From an uncultured Lachnospiraceae bacterium (GTDB lineage: Bacteria > Bacillota > Clostridia > Lachnospirales > Lachnospiraceae), in contig CANOFI010000115.1 in the NCBI GenBank assembly GCA_947565255.1, forward strand, positions 1 to 7,545: DNA of 7,545 nucleotides, read 5' to 3'. The notes beneath the pieces are model-generated. The model was not told the DNA's origin, did not search any database, and worked only from the letters and a program-made list of their open reading frames with translations. Every line of letters begins with the position of its first letter. Position 1 is the stretch's first letter. Of this stretch, positions 1 through 6,203 are shown in pieces. The position numbers and the translations under genes are program-made.

Positions 1-48
1 AATGGACATATAGAATGTGGAAAAGAATGAAAACGGGGGAATGAACGG

Positions 49-426
49 ATGCGGGAAACAATGAAAAAGGAGCCTGTAAAAGTTTCGGTTATCATAAAGT
101 CACTGATGGCTGCCTATGTGTTGACAGGAATTTTGCTGCTTTTGGTTGCGCTTATGGTATTTAAGATGAATATGAAACAACAAAGCGTGGAAATCGCAAT
201 TTTAGCTGTGTACATTGTGGCGTCATTTGCGGGGGGATTTTTGGCAGGCAGACTGGGAAAAAACAAAAAATTTTTATGGGGAATGGGCATCGGGGCAGCC
301 TACATGATTATTTTGCTCCTTGTATCTTTATGCATGAACGGAAAAATTGAAAAAGACATGGTGCAGTGTCTCATCCGGTTTGTATTGTGTACCGGCGCCG
401 GTATGCTGGGAGGAATGATAAGCTGA
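49..426 (+). CDS. TIGR04086 family small membrane protein
   Basis: A 125-residue hydrophobic protein with four predicted membrane helices at about residues 13-38, 45-67, 75-97 and 104-124. They are separated by short basic or charged turns (GRLGKNKK at 68-74, GKIEKDM around 98-104). No enzymatic motif is visible. Length, topology and position directly upstream of the SCIFF peptide gene match the uncharacterised TIGR04086 family of Clostridia, which is commonly found between yajC and the SCIFF genes; its function is unknown. The start at 49 is chosen because GGGGGA (35-40) sits 8 bases upstream; the in-frame ATG at 61 has a poorer site. The first 48 bases hold only this ribosome binding site and no gene I can assign. 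A weak hairpin with a T run follows, and the next gene has its own promoter, so the gene probably belongs to an upstream unit. The family call rests on topology and synteny more than on motifs. Confidence 0.85.
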   Translation: MRETMKKEPVKVSVIIKSLMAAYVLTGILLLLVALMVFKMNMKQQSVEIAILAVYIVASFAGGFLAGRLGKNKKFLWGMGIGAAYMIILLLVSLCMNGKIEKDMVQCLIRFVLCTGAGMLGGMIS

Positions 427-438
427 AGGGGGCGGTAT

Positions 439-461
439 AAGCGATTTTCAGCGCTTTTTTT
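439..461 (+). terminator. Weak Rho-independent terminator after the membrane protein gene
   Basis: A 5-bp stem AAGCG/CGCTT (439-443 with 452-456) closes an 8-base loop and runs directly into seven T (455-461). It lies 13 bases after the stop codon. The stem is short, so termination is probably partial. The independent promoter just downstream supports a transcription boundary here. Confidence 0.45.
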
Positions 462-493
462 GCATAAAATGTATAAAAAGATAAAAAAATGCT

Positions 494-521
494 TTCAAAA
501 TAGAAAAGGATATGGTATACT
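494..521 (+). promoter_or_regulatory. Extended -10 sigma-A-type promoter for the SCIFF peptide gene
   Basis: TATACT at 516-521 matches five of six bases of the -10 consensus and is preceded by TG one base upstream (513-514), the extended -10 signature. A weak -35, TTCAAA (494-499, four of six), sits 16 bases upstream. Surrounding DNA is A/T-rich. Transcription would start near 528 and give a short leader of about 27 bases before the GTG start at 555. Confidence 0.6.
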
Positions 522-540
522 TATAAAAGTTACTATAAAA

Positions 541-547
541 AGGAGGG
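541..547 (+). promoter_or_regulatory. Strong ribosome binding site of the SCIFF peptide gene
   Basis: AGGAGGG, a full anti-Shine-Dalgarno match, lies 7 bases before the GTG start at 555. It fixes the start of a gene too short to be called confidently on length alone, and it is stronger than the maturase site (AAAGGAG). This fits a precursor peptide made in excess over its modifying enzyme. Confidence 0.8.
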
Positions 548-554
548 CAATTTT

Positions 555-695
555 GTGAAGCATATTAAGACATTGCATACAAGAGATTTGAAGAAATCAA
601 TGAAAAAAGGCGGATGCGGTGAGTGCCAGACATCTTGTCAGTCTGCCTGCAAGACATCTTGTACAGTTGGAAATCAAAGCTGCGAGAACAAATAA
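555..695 (+). CDS. scfA: SCIFF six-cysteine ranthipeptide precursor
   Basis: A 46-residue peptide that starts at GTG with MKHIKTLHTRDLKKS, the characteristic SCIFF leader opening, and ends with a cysteine-rich core. The six cysteines are C21, C24, C28, C32, C36 and C43 (spacings 2, 3, 3, 3, 6), matching the family name 'six cysteines in forty-five residues'. In the studied relative CteA of Clostridium thermocellum, the partner enzyme CteB forms a thioether between Cys32 and Thr37. Both residues are at the same positions here (C32, T37), so the same bridge is inferred. SCIFF peptides are now grouped with ranthipeptides (sulfur to non-alpha carbon links); the final product and role are not settled, although signalling has been proposed for some. 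The maturase lies 146 bases downstream. No protease or dedicated exporter is visible in the window. Confidence 0.95.
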   Translation: MKHIKTLHTRDLKKSMKKGGCGECQTSCQSACKTSCTVGNQSCENK

Positions 696-740
696 AGGAA
701 GCTGGCAGGGTAATAAAGAACATAATGTATGTTTCTACTT

Positions 741-769
741 ATAAGCAGTGGTATCCGGCCACTGCTTAT
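741..769 (+). promoter_or_regulatory. Perfect 11-bp hairpin between SCIFF peptide and maturase genes
   Basis: ATAAGCAGTGG (741-751) and CCACTGCTTAT (759-769) are exact inverted complements around a 7-base loop. No T run follows directly, so this is not a simple terminator. It lies 45 bases after the peptide stop and upstream of a second hairpin that does have a T run. It could protect the 3' end of the peptide message or form part of an attenuator. Confidence 0.6.
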
Positions 770-777
770 TATACGAT

Positions 778-799
778 GTACCGGTGCCGGTATTTTTTT
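778..799 (+). terminator. Short hairpin plus T7 run, probable partial terminator or attenuator
   Basis: TACCG (779-783) pairs with CGGTA (788-792) around loop GTGC. An added G-U pair (778 with 793) makes a 6-bp stem, followed by seven T (793-799). It lies inside the gap between precursor and maturase, 43 bases before the maturase start. A short stem with a strong T run suggests incomplete termination, giving abundant peptide message and less maturase message. The effect on transcription is inferred, not shown. Confidence 0.5.
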
Positions 800-841
800 G
801 AAAAGAAGGATGTGCGAAGGCGTCTGAAAGGAGAATAATTC

Positions 842-2203
842 GTGGTTCATCAATATAAAAGCAATGGCTACAGCATAGTATTGGATGTGAATAGCGGGGC
901 AGTGCATGTAGTTGATGACATCGCTTATGACGTGATTTCTTTATATAAAGAAAAGACAAAAGAACAGATTGTGGACATGTTGTCTGATTCGTATAGCAGA
1001 GATGAAATTCTGGATGCTTACGTGGAAACCGAGAAGCTTAAGGCGGATGGACAGTTATTTACAGAAGATGTGTATGAAAACTATATGACAGATTTTAAAA
1101 AGAGGGAGACCGTTGTAAAAGCGTTGTGTCTTCATATTGCCCATGACTGCAATCTGGCCTGCAGATACTGCTTTGCCGAAGAGGGCGAATATCATGGAAG
1201 GCGGGCAATGATGTCATTGGAGGTGGGAAAGAAAGCGCTTGATTTTCTGATTGCCAATTCCGGAAAAAGAAGAAATCTGGAGGTGGATTTTTTTGGCGGA
1301 GAGCCCCTTATGAACTGGCAGGTTGTAAAAGACCTGGTGGCTTACGGAAGAGAGCAGGAAAAGATTCATGACAAGCATTTCCGCTTTACACTGACGACGA
1401 ACGGGGTTCTGCTCAACGAAGAGATTATGGAATTTGTCAATAAAGAGATGGGCAATGTCGTTCTGAGCATTGACGGGCGCAGGGAGGTTCATGACCGGAT
1501 GCGGCCGTTTCGCGGAGGAACGGGAAGCTATGATTTGATTGTTCCCAAATTCCAAAAGGCAGCAGAAAGCCGGAAACAGACAAATTATTACGTAAGGGGC
1601 ACCTATACGCATTACAACCTGGATTTTGCAGAAGATGTCAGACATCTGGCGGATCTGGGCTTTCGGCAGATTTCCGTGGAGCCGGTGGTCGCGCCGCCGG
1701 AGGAGGATTATGCGATTCGGGAAGAGGATTTGGATACGCTGAAGCAGCAGTATGACGAGCTGGCTGTGGAAATTTTGAAACGCCATAAAGAAGGAAAGGA
1801 TTTCAATTTTTTTCATTTTATGATTGATTTGGAAGGCGGACCATGTGTGGCCAAGCGTCTGTCGGGCTGCGGTTCGGGAACAGAATATCTGGCGGTGACG
1901 CCGTGGGGCGATTTTTATCCATGCCATCAGTTTGTGGGAAATGAAAAATTTCTCATGGGAAATGTGGACAAGGGTATAACAAGAACAGATGTTCGGGATG
2001 AATTTAAACTTTGCAACGTATACGCAAAAGAAAAATGCAGGGACTGCTTTGCAAAATTTTATTGCAGCGGCGGCTGTGCCGCAAATTCATACAATTTTCA
2101 CGGCACGATTACAGATGCGTACGACATCGGCTGCGAGCTGCAGAAAAAACGCGTGGAATGTGCCATTATGATAAAGGCGGCGCTTGCGGATATGGAGGAA
2201 TAA
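842..2203 (+). CDS. scfB: SCIFF peptide maturase, thioether-forming radical SAM/SPASM enzyme
   Basis: A 453-residue radical SAM enzyme expected to bind the SCIFF precursor and join cysteine sulfur to an acceptor carbon, using S-adenosylmethionine and iron-sulfur clusters in the cytoplasm. The first ~85 residues look like the PqqD-type peptide-recognition region (YSIVLDVNSGAVHVVDD near 10-26). The radical SAM cluster motif is C103-x3-C107-x2-C110, followed by FFGGEPL at 150-156. The C-terminal SPASM domain shows the full signature: C343-x12-G-x4-C361, then C399-x2-C402-x5-C408-x3-C412, then C431. Extra cysteines are C335, C391 and C440. This fits two auxiliary 4Fe-4S clusters as in CteB. The GTG start at 842 is supported by AAAGGAG (827-833), 8 bases upstream. 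Length and order match the TIGR03974 family, and no key residue is missing. It probably shares the SCIFF promoter through partial read-through. Confidence 0.95.
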   Translation: MVHQYKSNGYSIVLDVNSGAVHVVDDIAYDVISLYKEKTKEQIVDMLSDSYSRDEILDAYVETEKLKADGQLFTEDVYENYMTDFKKRETVVKALCLHIAHDCNLACRYCFAEEGEYHGRRAMMSLEVGKKALDFLIANSGKRRNLEVDFFGGEPLMNWQVVKDLVAYGREQEKIHDKHFRFTLTTNGVLLNEEIMEFVNKEMGNVVLSIDGRREVHDRMRPFRGGTGSYDLIVPKFQKAAESRKQTNYYVRGTYTHYNLDFAEDVRHLADLGFRQISVEPVVAPPEEDYAIREEDLDTLKQQYDELAVEILKRHKEGKDFNFFHFMIDLEGGPCVAKRLSGCGSGTEYLAVTPWGDFYPCHQFVGNEKFLMGNVDKGITRTDVRDEFKLCNVYAKEKCRDCFAKFYCSGGCAANSYNFHGTITDAYDIGCELQKKRVECAIMIKAALADMEE

Positions 2204-2251
2204 GATGAAGCTGTGGCACAAAGCAGAGTTGCGCAGGATGAGACATGCGAT

Positions 2252-2295
2252 ATGTAGTATCAACAACGATGTCATGTAGTATTAATAACAATATT
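2252..2295. repeat. Tandem duplication of a 22-bp unit between scfB and secDF
   Basis: Two directly adjacent 22-base copies, 2252-2273 and 2274-2295, match at 17 positions, including the first nine bases ATGTAGTAT. All five differences are transitions, each C to T or G to A from copy 1 to copy 2. The copies sit in the 170-base gap (2204-2373), where I see no clear terminator or strong promoter; a weak candidate is TTGTGT (2312-2317) with TAAAAC (2335-2340). The maturase and secDF may therefore be transcribed together. Confidence 0.6.
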
Positions 2296-2373
2296 TTGCG
2301 GCATCTGCAGCTTGTGTAACAGTTCTGTCATAGATAAAACATTAAGAATCATAAGAAAGGATGTAACGAAACA

Positions 2374-4566
2374 ATGACGAAGCAAAAGAGTATCATCACA
2401 CTCCTGATTACGGTACTTGTAATTGCCGCAACTGGATTTGTTGCGATAGTCGGAGTGGGCAGCACGGCAACAGGTGCGGCAAAGAACATTACAAGAGGAC
2501 TGGATCTTCAGGGCGGGGTAAGCATTACTTACCAGACAAAGGAAAAAAATCCGTCCGCAGAGGATTTAAACGATACGGTATACCAGATGCAGAAGCGTGC
2601 GGAGGTGTACAGCACAGAGGCGGAGGTGTATCCGGAGGGAAACAGGCGTATCACTATAGAAATTCCGGGTGCAGAGGATGCAGAGACGGTTCTGAATGAA
2701 CTTGGAAAGCCCGGAGATTTGGTATTTCTTGCGGCCGGTGCGACCGGGGAGCCCGGAACAGAGGTCATTACCGGAAAGGATGTGACAAATGCACAGCCGG
2801 CAACGCAGACAAGCGACACCGGTGCCAAGGATTATGTTGTGCAGTTAACGCTTACCAGCGAGGGCGCAGAAAAGTTTGGCGATGCAACCGCTGCCAATAT
2901 TGGAAAAAAGATTTATATATTATATGATGAAAAACAGATTAGCGACCCGGTGGTTCAGACAGCCATTTATGACGGAAAACCGGTTATTACGGGAATGGGG
3001 AGTTATGAGGCAGCAGAAGAGCTGGCAACCATGATTCGTATCGGTGCCATTAAGCTGGAGCTTGAGGAACTGCGCTCGAACGTAGTAGGTGCAAAATTAG
3101 GGGAAAAGGCGCTGGAAAGCAGCCTGCTTGCCGGTGCAATCGGTCTTGCGATTGTATTGATTTTTATGATGATAATTTTCCGTATTCCGGGTGTGGCATC
3201 CGCAATCGGACTGATTATATATACGCTGCTTATGCTGCTGGTATTGAATGCATTTGATATTACGCTGACGCTGCCGGGTATTGCGGGTATTATTTTATCC
3301 ATCGGTATGGCGGTCGATGCCAATGTCATTATTTTCACAAGAATCAAGGAAGAAATCGGCACAGGAAAATCTGTGAAATCGTCCATTAAGGCCGGTTTTT
3401 CAAAAGCGTTGTCAGCAATTGTGGACGGCAATGTAACGACGCTGATTGCGGCAGTGGTGCTTGGCTCTTTCGGTTCCGGAAGCATTAAGGGATTTGCATG
3501 GACGCTCGGAATCGGTATTGTGTTATCCATGATTACGGCGCTGTTTGTGACAAGATTTGTATTATATGCCCTGTATGGTATCGGGCTGCAGGATGCAAAG
3601 TTTTATGGTTCCATTCAGGAGCGCAAAACGATTAATTTCCTTAGCAAAAAAGCCATTTTCTTTGCAATTGCGGCCGTTGCAATTGTTGTTGGACTGGCAG
3701 CGATGGTGATACAGAAGGGTTCCGGCAACCAGGCATTGAATTACAGTTTGGAATTTATGGGCGGTACGACAACAACAGTACCATTCAACGAGGATTACAG
3801 TATCCAGGAAATTGATGATAAAGTGAAACCGATATTCAGTGAGATTACAGGCGACAATGCCATCCAGGCACAGAAGGTGAAGGGCAGCAAGAGTGTCATC
3901 ATAAAAACAAGAACACTGAATAAGGATGAAAGAACAGAATTAAACGCGAAATTAGAGAGCGAGTTTGGTGTGGATAAGGATAATATTGATACAGAGACCA
4001 TTGGTTCCACAGTCAGCGGGGAAATGCGCCGGGATGCGTTGATTGCCGTTATAGTTGCCATCATTCTGATGCTGATTTATATCGCAGTGCGTTTTGCAGA
4101 CATCCGTTTTGCATCCGGTGCGGTTATTGCGCTGATTCATGACGTACTTGTTGTTTTAACGTGCTATGCGGTAGCAAGAATTTCCGTCGGAAATACCTTT
4201 ATTGCATGTATGCTTACCATCGTGGGATATTCGATTAACGCAACAATCGTTATCTTCGACAGAATCCGTGAGAATCTGGGCGGGTACAGGACAAGGAAAA
4301 ATCTGGATGAGATTGTCAATAAGAGTATTACCCAGACGCTGACAAGAAGTATTTACACTTCCTTTACAACCTTTGTTATGGTACTGGTGCTCTGGATTTT
4401 AGGCGTGGAATCGGTGAAGGAATTCGCCGCGCCTCTTATGGTCGGAATCATTGCGGGATGTTATTCCTCCGTATGCCTGACAAGCGCAGTATGGTATTTG
4501 ATGAGGAAGGGTGGAAAAGGAAAAAAAGGACAGCCTGCTGAAAAGACTGCTTCAGTTGAAGGATAA
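2374..4566 (+). CDS. secDF: Protein translocase accessory subunit SecDF (fused SecD and SecF)
   Basis: A 730-residue polytopic protein that uses the proton gradient to help pull secreted proteins through SecYEG. SecD half: membrane helix 1 at about 8-29, the DLQGGV motif at 44-49, an extracellular P1-type domain to about 245, then helices within 250-402 carrying GMAVDANVIIF at 311-321 with the functionally important D315. SecF half: a helix near 425-446, the FMGGT motif at 461-465, an extracellular domain to about 550, and five helices to 708 with GYSINATIVIFDRIREN at 618-634. The total length matches fused SecDF of Bacillus subtilis (about 737). A lysine/glycine-rich cytoplasmic tail closes the protein. 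The start at 2374 has AGAAAGGA (2354-2361) 12 bases upstream, a slightly long spacing. Oddity: A623 stands where most SecF proteins have aspartate (E. coli SecF D213). No frameshift or truncation is seen. Confidence 0.96.
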   Translation: MTKQKSIITLLITVLVIAATGFVAIVGVGSTATGAAKNITRGLDLQGGVSITYQTKEKNPSAEDLNDTVYQMQKRAEVYSTEAEVYPEGNRRITIEIPGAEDAETVLNELGKPGDLVFLAAGATGEPGTEVITGKDVTNAQPATQTSDTGAKDYVVQLTLTSEGAEKFGDATAANIGKKIYILYDEKQISDPVVQTAIYDGKPVITGMGSYEAAEELATMIRIGAIKLELEELRSNVVGAKLGEKALESSLLAGAIGLAIVLIFMMIIFRIPGVASAIGLIIYTLLMLLVLNAFDITLTLPGIAGIILSIGMAVDANVIIFTRIKEEIGTGKSVKSSIKAGFSKALSAIVDGNVTTLIAAVVLGSFGSGSIKGFAWTLGIGIVLSMITALFVTRFVLYALYGIGLQDAKFYGSIQERKTINFLSKKAIFFAIAAVAIVVGLAAMVIQKGSGNQALNYSLEFMGGTTTTVPFNEDYSIQEIDDKVKPIFSEITGDNAIQAQKVKGSKSVIIKTRTLNKDERTELNAKLESEFGVDKDNIDTETIGSTVSGEMRRDALIAVIVAIILMLIYIAVRFADIRFASGAVIALIHDVLVVLTCYAVARISVGNTFIACMLTIVGYSINATIVIFDRIRENLGGYRTRKNLDEIVNKSITQTLTRSIYTSFTTFVMVLVLWILGVESVKEFAAPLMVGIIAGCYSSVCLTSAVWYLMRKGGKGKKGQPAEKTASVEG

Positions 4567-4593
4567 TCAGGGTCTGTCCAAAAGAGAAAGAAT

Positions 4594-4632
4594 AAGGGAC
4601 TGTTGCAAAAGCACTGTTTGCGGCAGTCCTTT
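4594..4632 (+). terminator. Long-stem hairpin, terminator of secDF
   Basis: A 16-bp stem pairs 4594-4609 with 4617-4632 around a 7-base loop; three of the pairs are G-U. It begins 28 bases after the SecDF stop. The following bases (CCCTTAAT) are only partly T-rich, so the T tract is imperfect, but the stem is the strongest in the window. An alternative outer pairing of TAAGGGA (4593-4599) with TCCCTTA (4632-4638) is possible. The 5' arm GGACTGTTGCAAA also resembles the terminal repeats of IS6-family insertion sequences, but no transposase is present. Confidence 0.6.
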
Positions 4633-4647
4633 CCCTTAATGAAAATA

Positions 4648-4661
4648 AGAACATATGTTCT
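4648..4661. promoter_or_regulatory. Perfect 14-bp palindrome, LexA-box-like operator candidate
   Basis: AGAACATATGTTCT is fully self-complementary and contains GAAC-ATAT-GTTC. This matches the inner part of the Gram-positive LexA (DinR) operator consensus CGAACRNRYGTTYG; only the outermost C and G differ. It ends 14 bases before the preferred GH28 start at 4676, where a repressor could block transcription or initiation. Regulator identity is inferred from the motif only; no lexA gene is in the window. Confidence 0.4.
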
Positions 4662-4675
4662 GGAAAAGGAGAAGA

Positions 4676-5953
4676 ATGCAGAAGATGATGACGAATATAA
4701 AGGAGTACGAACAGTTTTCAAAGGAAGGAGAGGACTGGACGCAGGCGTTTGCACAGGCAGTAGAGGATGCGGAAAAAAAAGGGGGCGGTACACTGTTTGT
4801 GCCCGCAGGTATATACAAAACGCGCTCGATTGAGCTGAAAAGCAATATGACATTATATTTGGAAGCGGGTGCGGAGTTAAGTTTTCTGGATAACATTGCG
4901 GAGTATGAATTGCTTACCGGCAATTTTGAGGGGATTACAAGAAGTATGTACAAGCCGTGTATTTATATGAAGCATGCCCATAATGTCTCGATTGAGGGAC
5001 ATGGCGTCATCAATGGAAATGGAAGAGCCTGGTGGGAGCGGATTTGGGATAAAACGCTTGAGGAGGCCAGACCGTGTCTTGTTTATTTTGAGGATTGTGA
5101 AAAGATTAAAATTCATAATGTAACGCTTACCAATTCCCCGGCATGGACGGTGCATCCATTGTTCAGCAGCGACGTTGTCATAAGCGGTGTCACGATTCAG
5201 AATCCGGCGGATTCTCCGAATACGGATGGAATAAATCCGGATTCCTGCCGTAATGTAAGAATTTCAGACTGTGTCATTGACGTGGGAGATGACTGCATTG
5301 CCATTAAGGCGGGCGTGGAGGATTCTCTTGTGAAAAAACCGTGCGAGAATATTACGATAACAAACTGCGTGATGGTGCATGGCCACGGCGGAGTAGTGAT
5401 AGGAAGCGAGGCGAGCGGCGGTGTAAGAAATGTGGTGGTATCCAACTGTGTATTTCAGGATACCGACCGGGGCATCCGCTTAAAAACAAGACGCAGAAGA
5501 GGCGGCTTTATGGAAAAGCTGATATTTTCCAATATCGTTATGGACAGGGTGATGTGTCCGTTTGTATTTAACATGTATTATTTTTGCGGAAAGCTCGGAA
5601 AGGAGCCGTGGGTGAGCGACCGGAATCCGGCGCCCGTTGATGAGGGAACGCCTTCAATACGGGATATTAACATTAATAATGTTACAGTTATAAATGCGAC
5701 CTCCTGCGCGGGGGTGTTCTGCGGACTGCCGGAGCGGAGTGTGGAAAATGTCACGATATCAAATTGTAATATTACGATGGATGGCAGCAGAGAGCCCCAG
5801 GTGGCTGCCATGATGAAAATGCTAGAGCCGATGTCCGGAGCCGGATTTTTTATGCGTTACGCAAAGGGGATTGTATTTGAAAATGTGACGATGCACAATG
5901 TAAGCGGAGAAGAGATAGATATGGATGCGAGTGTGGAATTGCAGCGCAGGTAA
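4676..5953 (+). CDS. Intracellular GH28 polygalacturonase-type glycoside hydrolase
   Basis: A 425-residue right-handed beta-helix enzyme of glycoside hydrolase family 28, expected to hydrolyse galacturonic acid linkages in pectin fragments. The catalytic set is present: NTD at 182-184 (D184), GDD with D205 and D206, GHG with H237, and RLK with R268 and K270 in place of the usual RIK. The N-terminal part carries GGGTLFVPAGIY, typical of pectin-active beta-helix enzymes. The repeated 'NVTISNC'-like strands of the helix run through the protein. There is no signal peptide, so it probably acts in the cytoplasm on imported oligogalacturonides, like exo-acting GH28 enzymes; another GH28 specificity (for example rhamnogalacturonan) is possible. 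The start at 4676 has AAAAGGAG (4664-4671) 4 bases upstream. The in-frame ATG at 4655 would add seven residues, lacks a ribosome binding site and falls inside the palindrome. The gene appears monocistronic, with a terminator before it and a hairpin and promoter after it. Confidence 0.92.
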   Translation: MQKMMTNIKEYEQFSKEGEDWTQAFAQAVEDAEKKGGGTLFVPAGIYKTRSIELKSNMTLYLEAGAELSFLDNIAEYELLTGNFEGITRSMYKPCIYMKHAHNVSIEGHGVINGNGRAWWERIWDKTLEEARPCLVYFEDCEKIKIHNVTLTNSPAWTVHPLFSSDVVISGVTIQNPADSPNTDGINPDSCRNVRISDCVIDVGDDCIAIKAGVEDSLVKKPCENITITNCVMVHGHGGVVIGSEASGGVRNVVVSNCVFQDTDRGIRLKTRRRRGGFMEKLIFSNIVMDRVMCPFVFNMYYFCGKLGKEPWVSDRNPAPVDEGTPSIRDININNVTVINATSCAGVFCGLPERSVENVTISNCNITMDGSREPQVAAMMKMLEPMSGAGFFMRYAKGIVFENVTMHNVSGEEIDMDASVELQRR

Positions 5954-6024
5954 CCGGGTAACTGATTGAAAGTAAAATTATTACAATTCAGCATGCGTCA
6001 GAAATTTTTCCCACTTTAAACGTT

Positions 6025-6060
6025 TTCCCTGGCCAGTCGGTAAAGTGACTGGCCGGGGGA
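6025..6060 (+). terminator. GC-rich 14-bp hairpin downstream of the GH28 gene
   Basis: CCCTGGCCAGTC (6027-6038) pairs with GACTGGCCGGGG (6047-6058) around an 8-base loop. Two more pairs, one of them G-U, extend it to 6025-6060. No T run follows on either strand, so it is not a standard intrinsic terminator. It could stop RNA decay at the GH28 message end or act as a structured regulatory element. The rest of the 5954-6203 gap holds no gene I can recognise. Confidence 0.4.
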
Positions 6061-6079
6061 TGAATCGTTGCACAAAATT

Positions 6080-6106
6080 TTGAAATTTGGGAAAAAGTGC
6101 TAGACT
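6080..6106 (+). promoter_or_regulatory. Probable promoter of the NifU-like/GGGtGRT operon
   Basis: TTGAAA (6080-6085) matches five of six bases of the -35 consensus. TAGACT (6101-6106), four of six, is preceded by TG one base upstream, an extended -10. The 15-base spacing is short, so the -10 extension may carry most of the activity. Transcription would begin near 6113, leaving a leader of about 90 bases. A 10-bp palindrome, CAAAATTTTG (6073-6082), overlaps the -35. Confidence 0.45.
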
Positions 6107-6203
6107 AATTACACATTTTATGAGAAAATAGATGTAGAATGTTGTCTGGTATTGTGATGCCTGTGCAGCATATAGAATTTTTATAGTTGAAAGGAGTATT
6201 TTA

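Noticed and set aside
623..838. Plus-strand ORF of 71 codons across the SCIFF region
   Set aside because: It overlaps the well-supported six-cysteine peptide in another frame and runs through both hairpins; the product looks like no protein family.
1214..1927. Minus-strand ORF of 237 codons inside the maturase gene
   Set aside because: It lies opposite the radical SAM gene with all its motifs, and its translation shows no recognisable domain; it is a shadow.
2252..2295. Start of a CRISPR array
   Set aside because: Only two 22-base copies, directly adjacent with no spacer and without cas genes.
3003..3530. Minus-strand ORF of 175 codons inside secDF
   Set aside because: Low-complexity, serine/isoleucine-rich translation opposite conserved SecD membrane helices; a shadow.
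4655..4675. Upstream ATG start for the GH28 enzyme
   Set aside because: There is no ribosome binding site before it, and it falls within the 14-bp palindrome; the ATG at 4676 follows AAAAGGAG.
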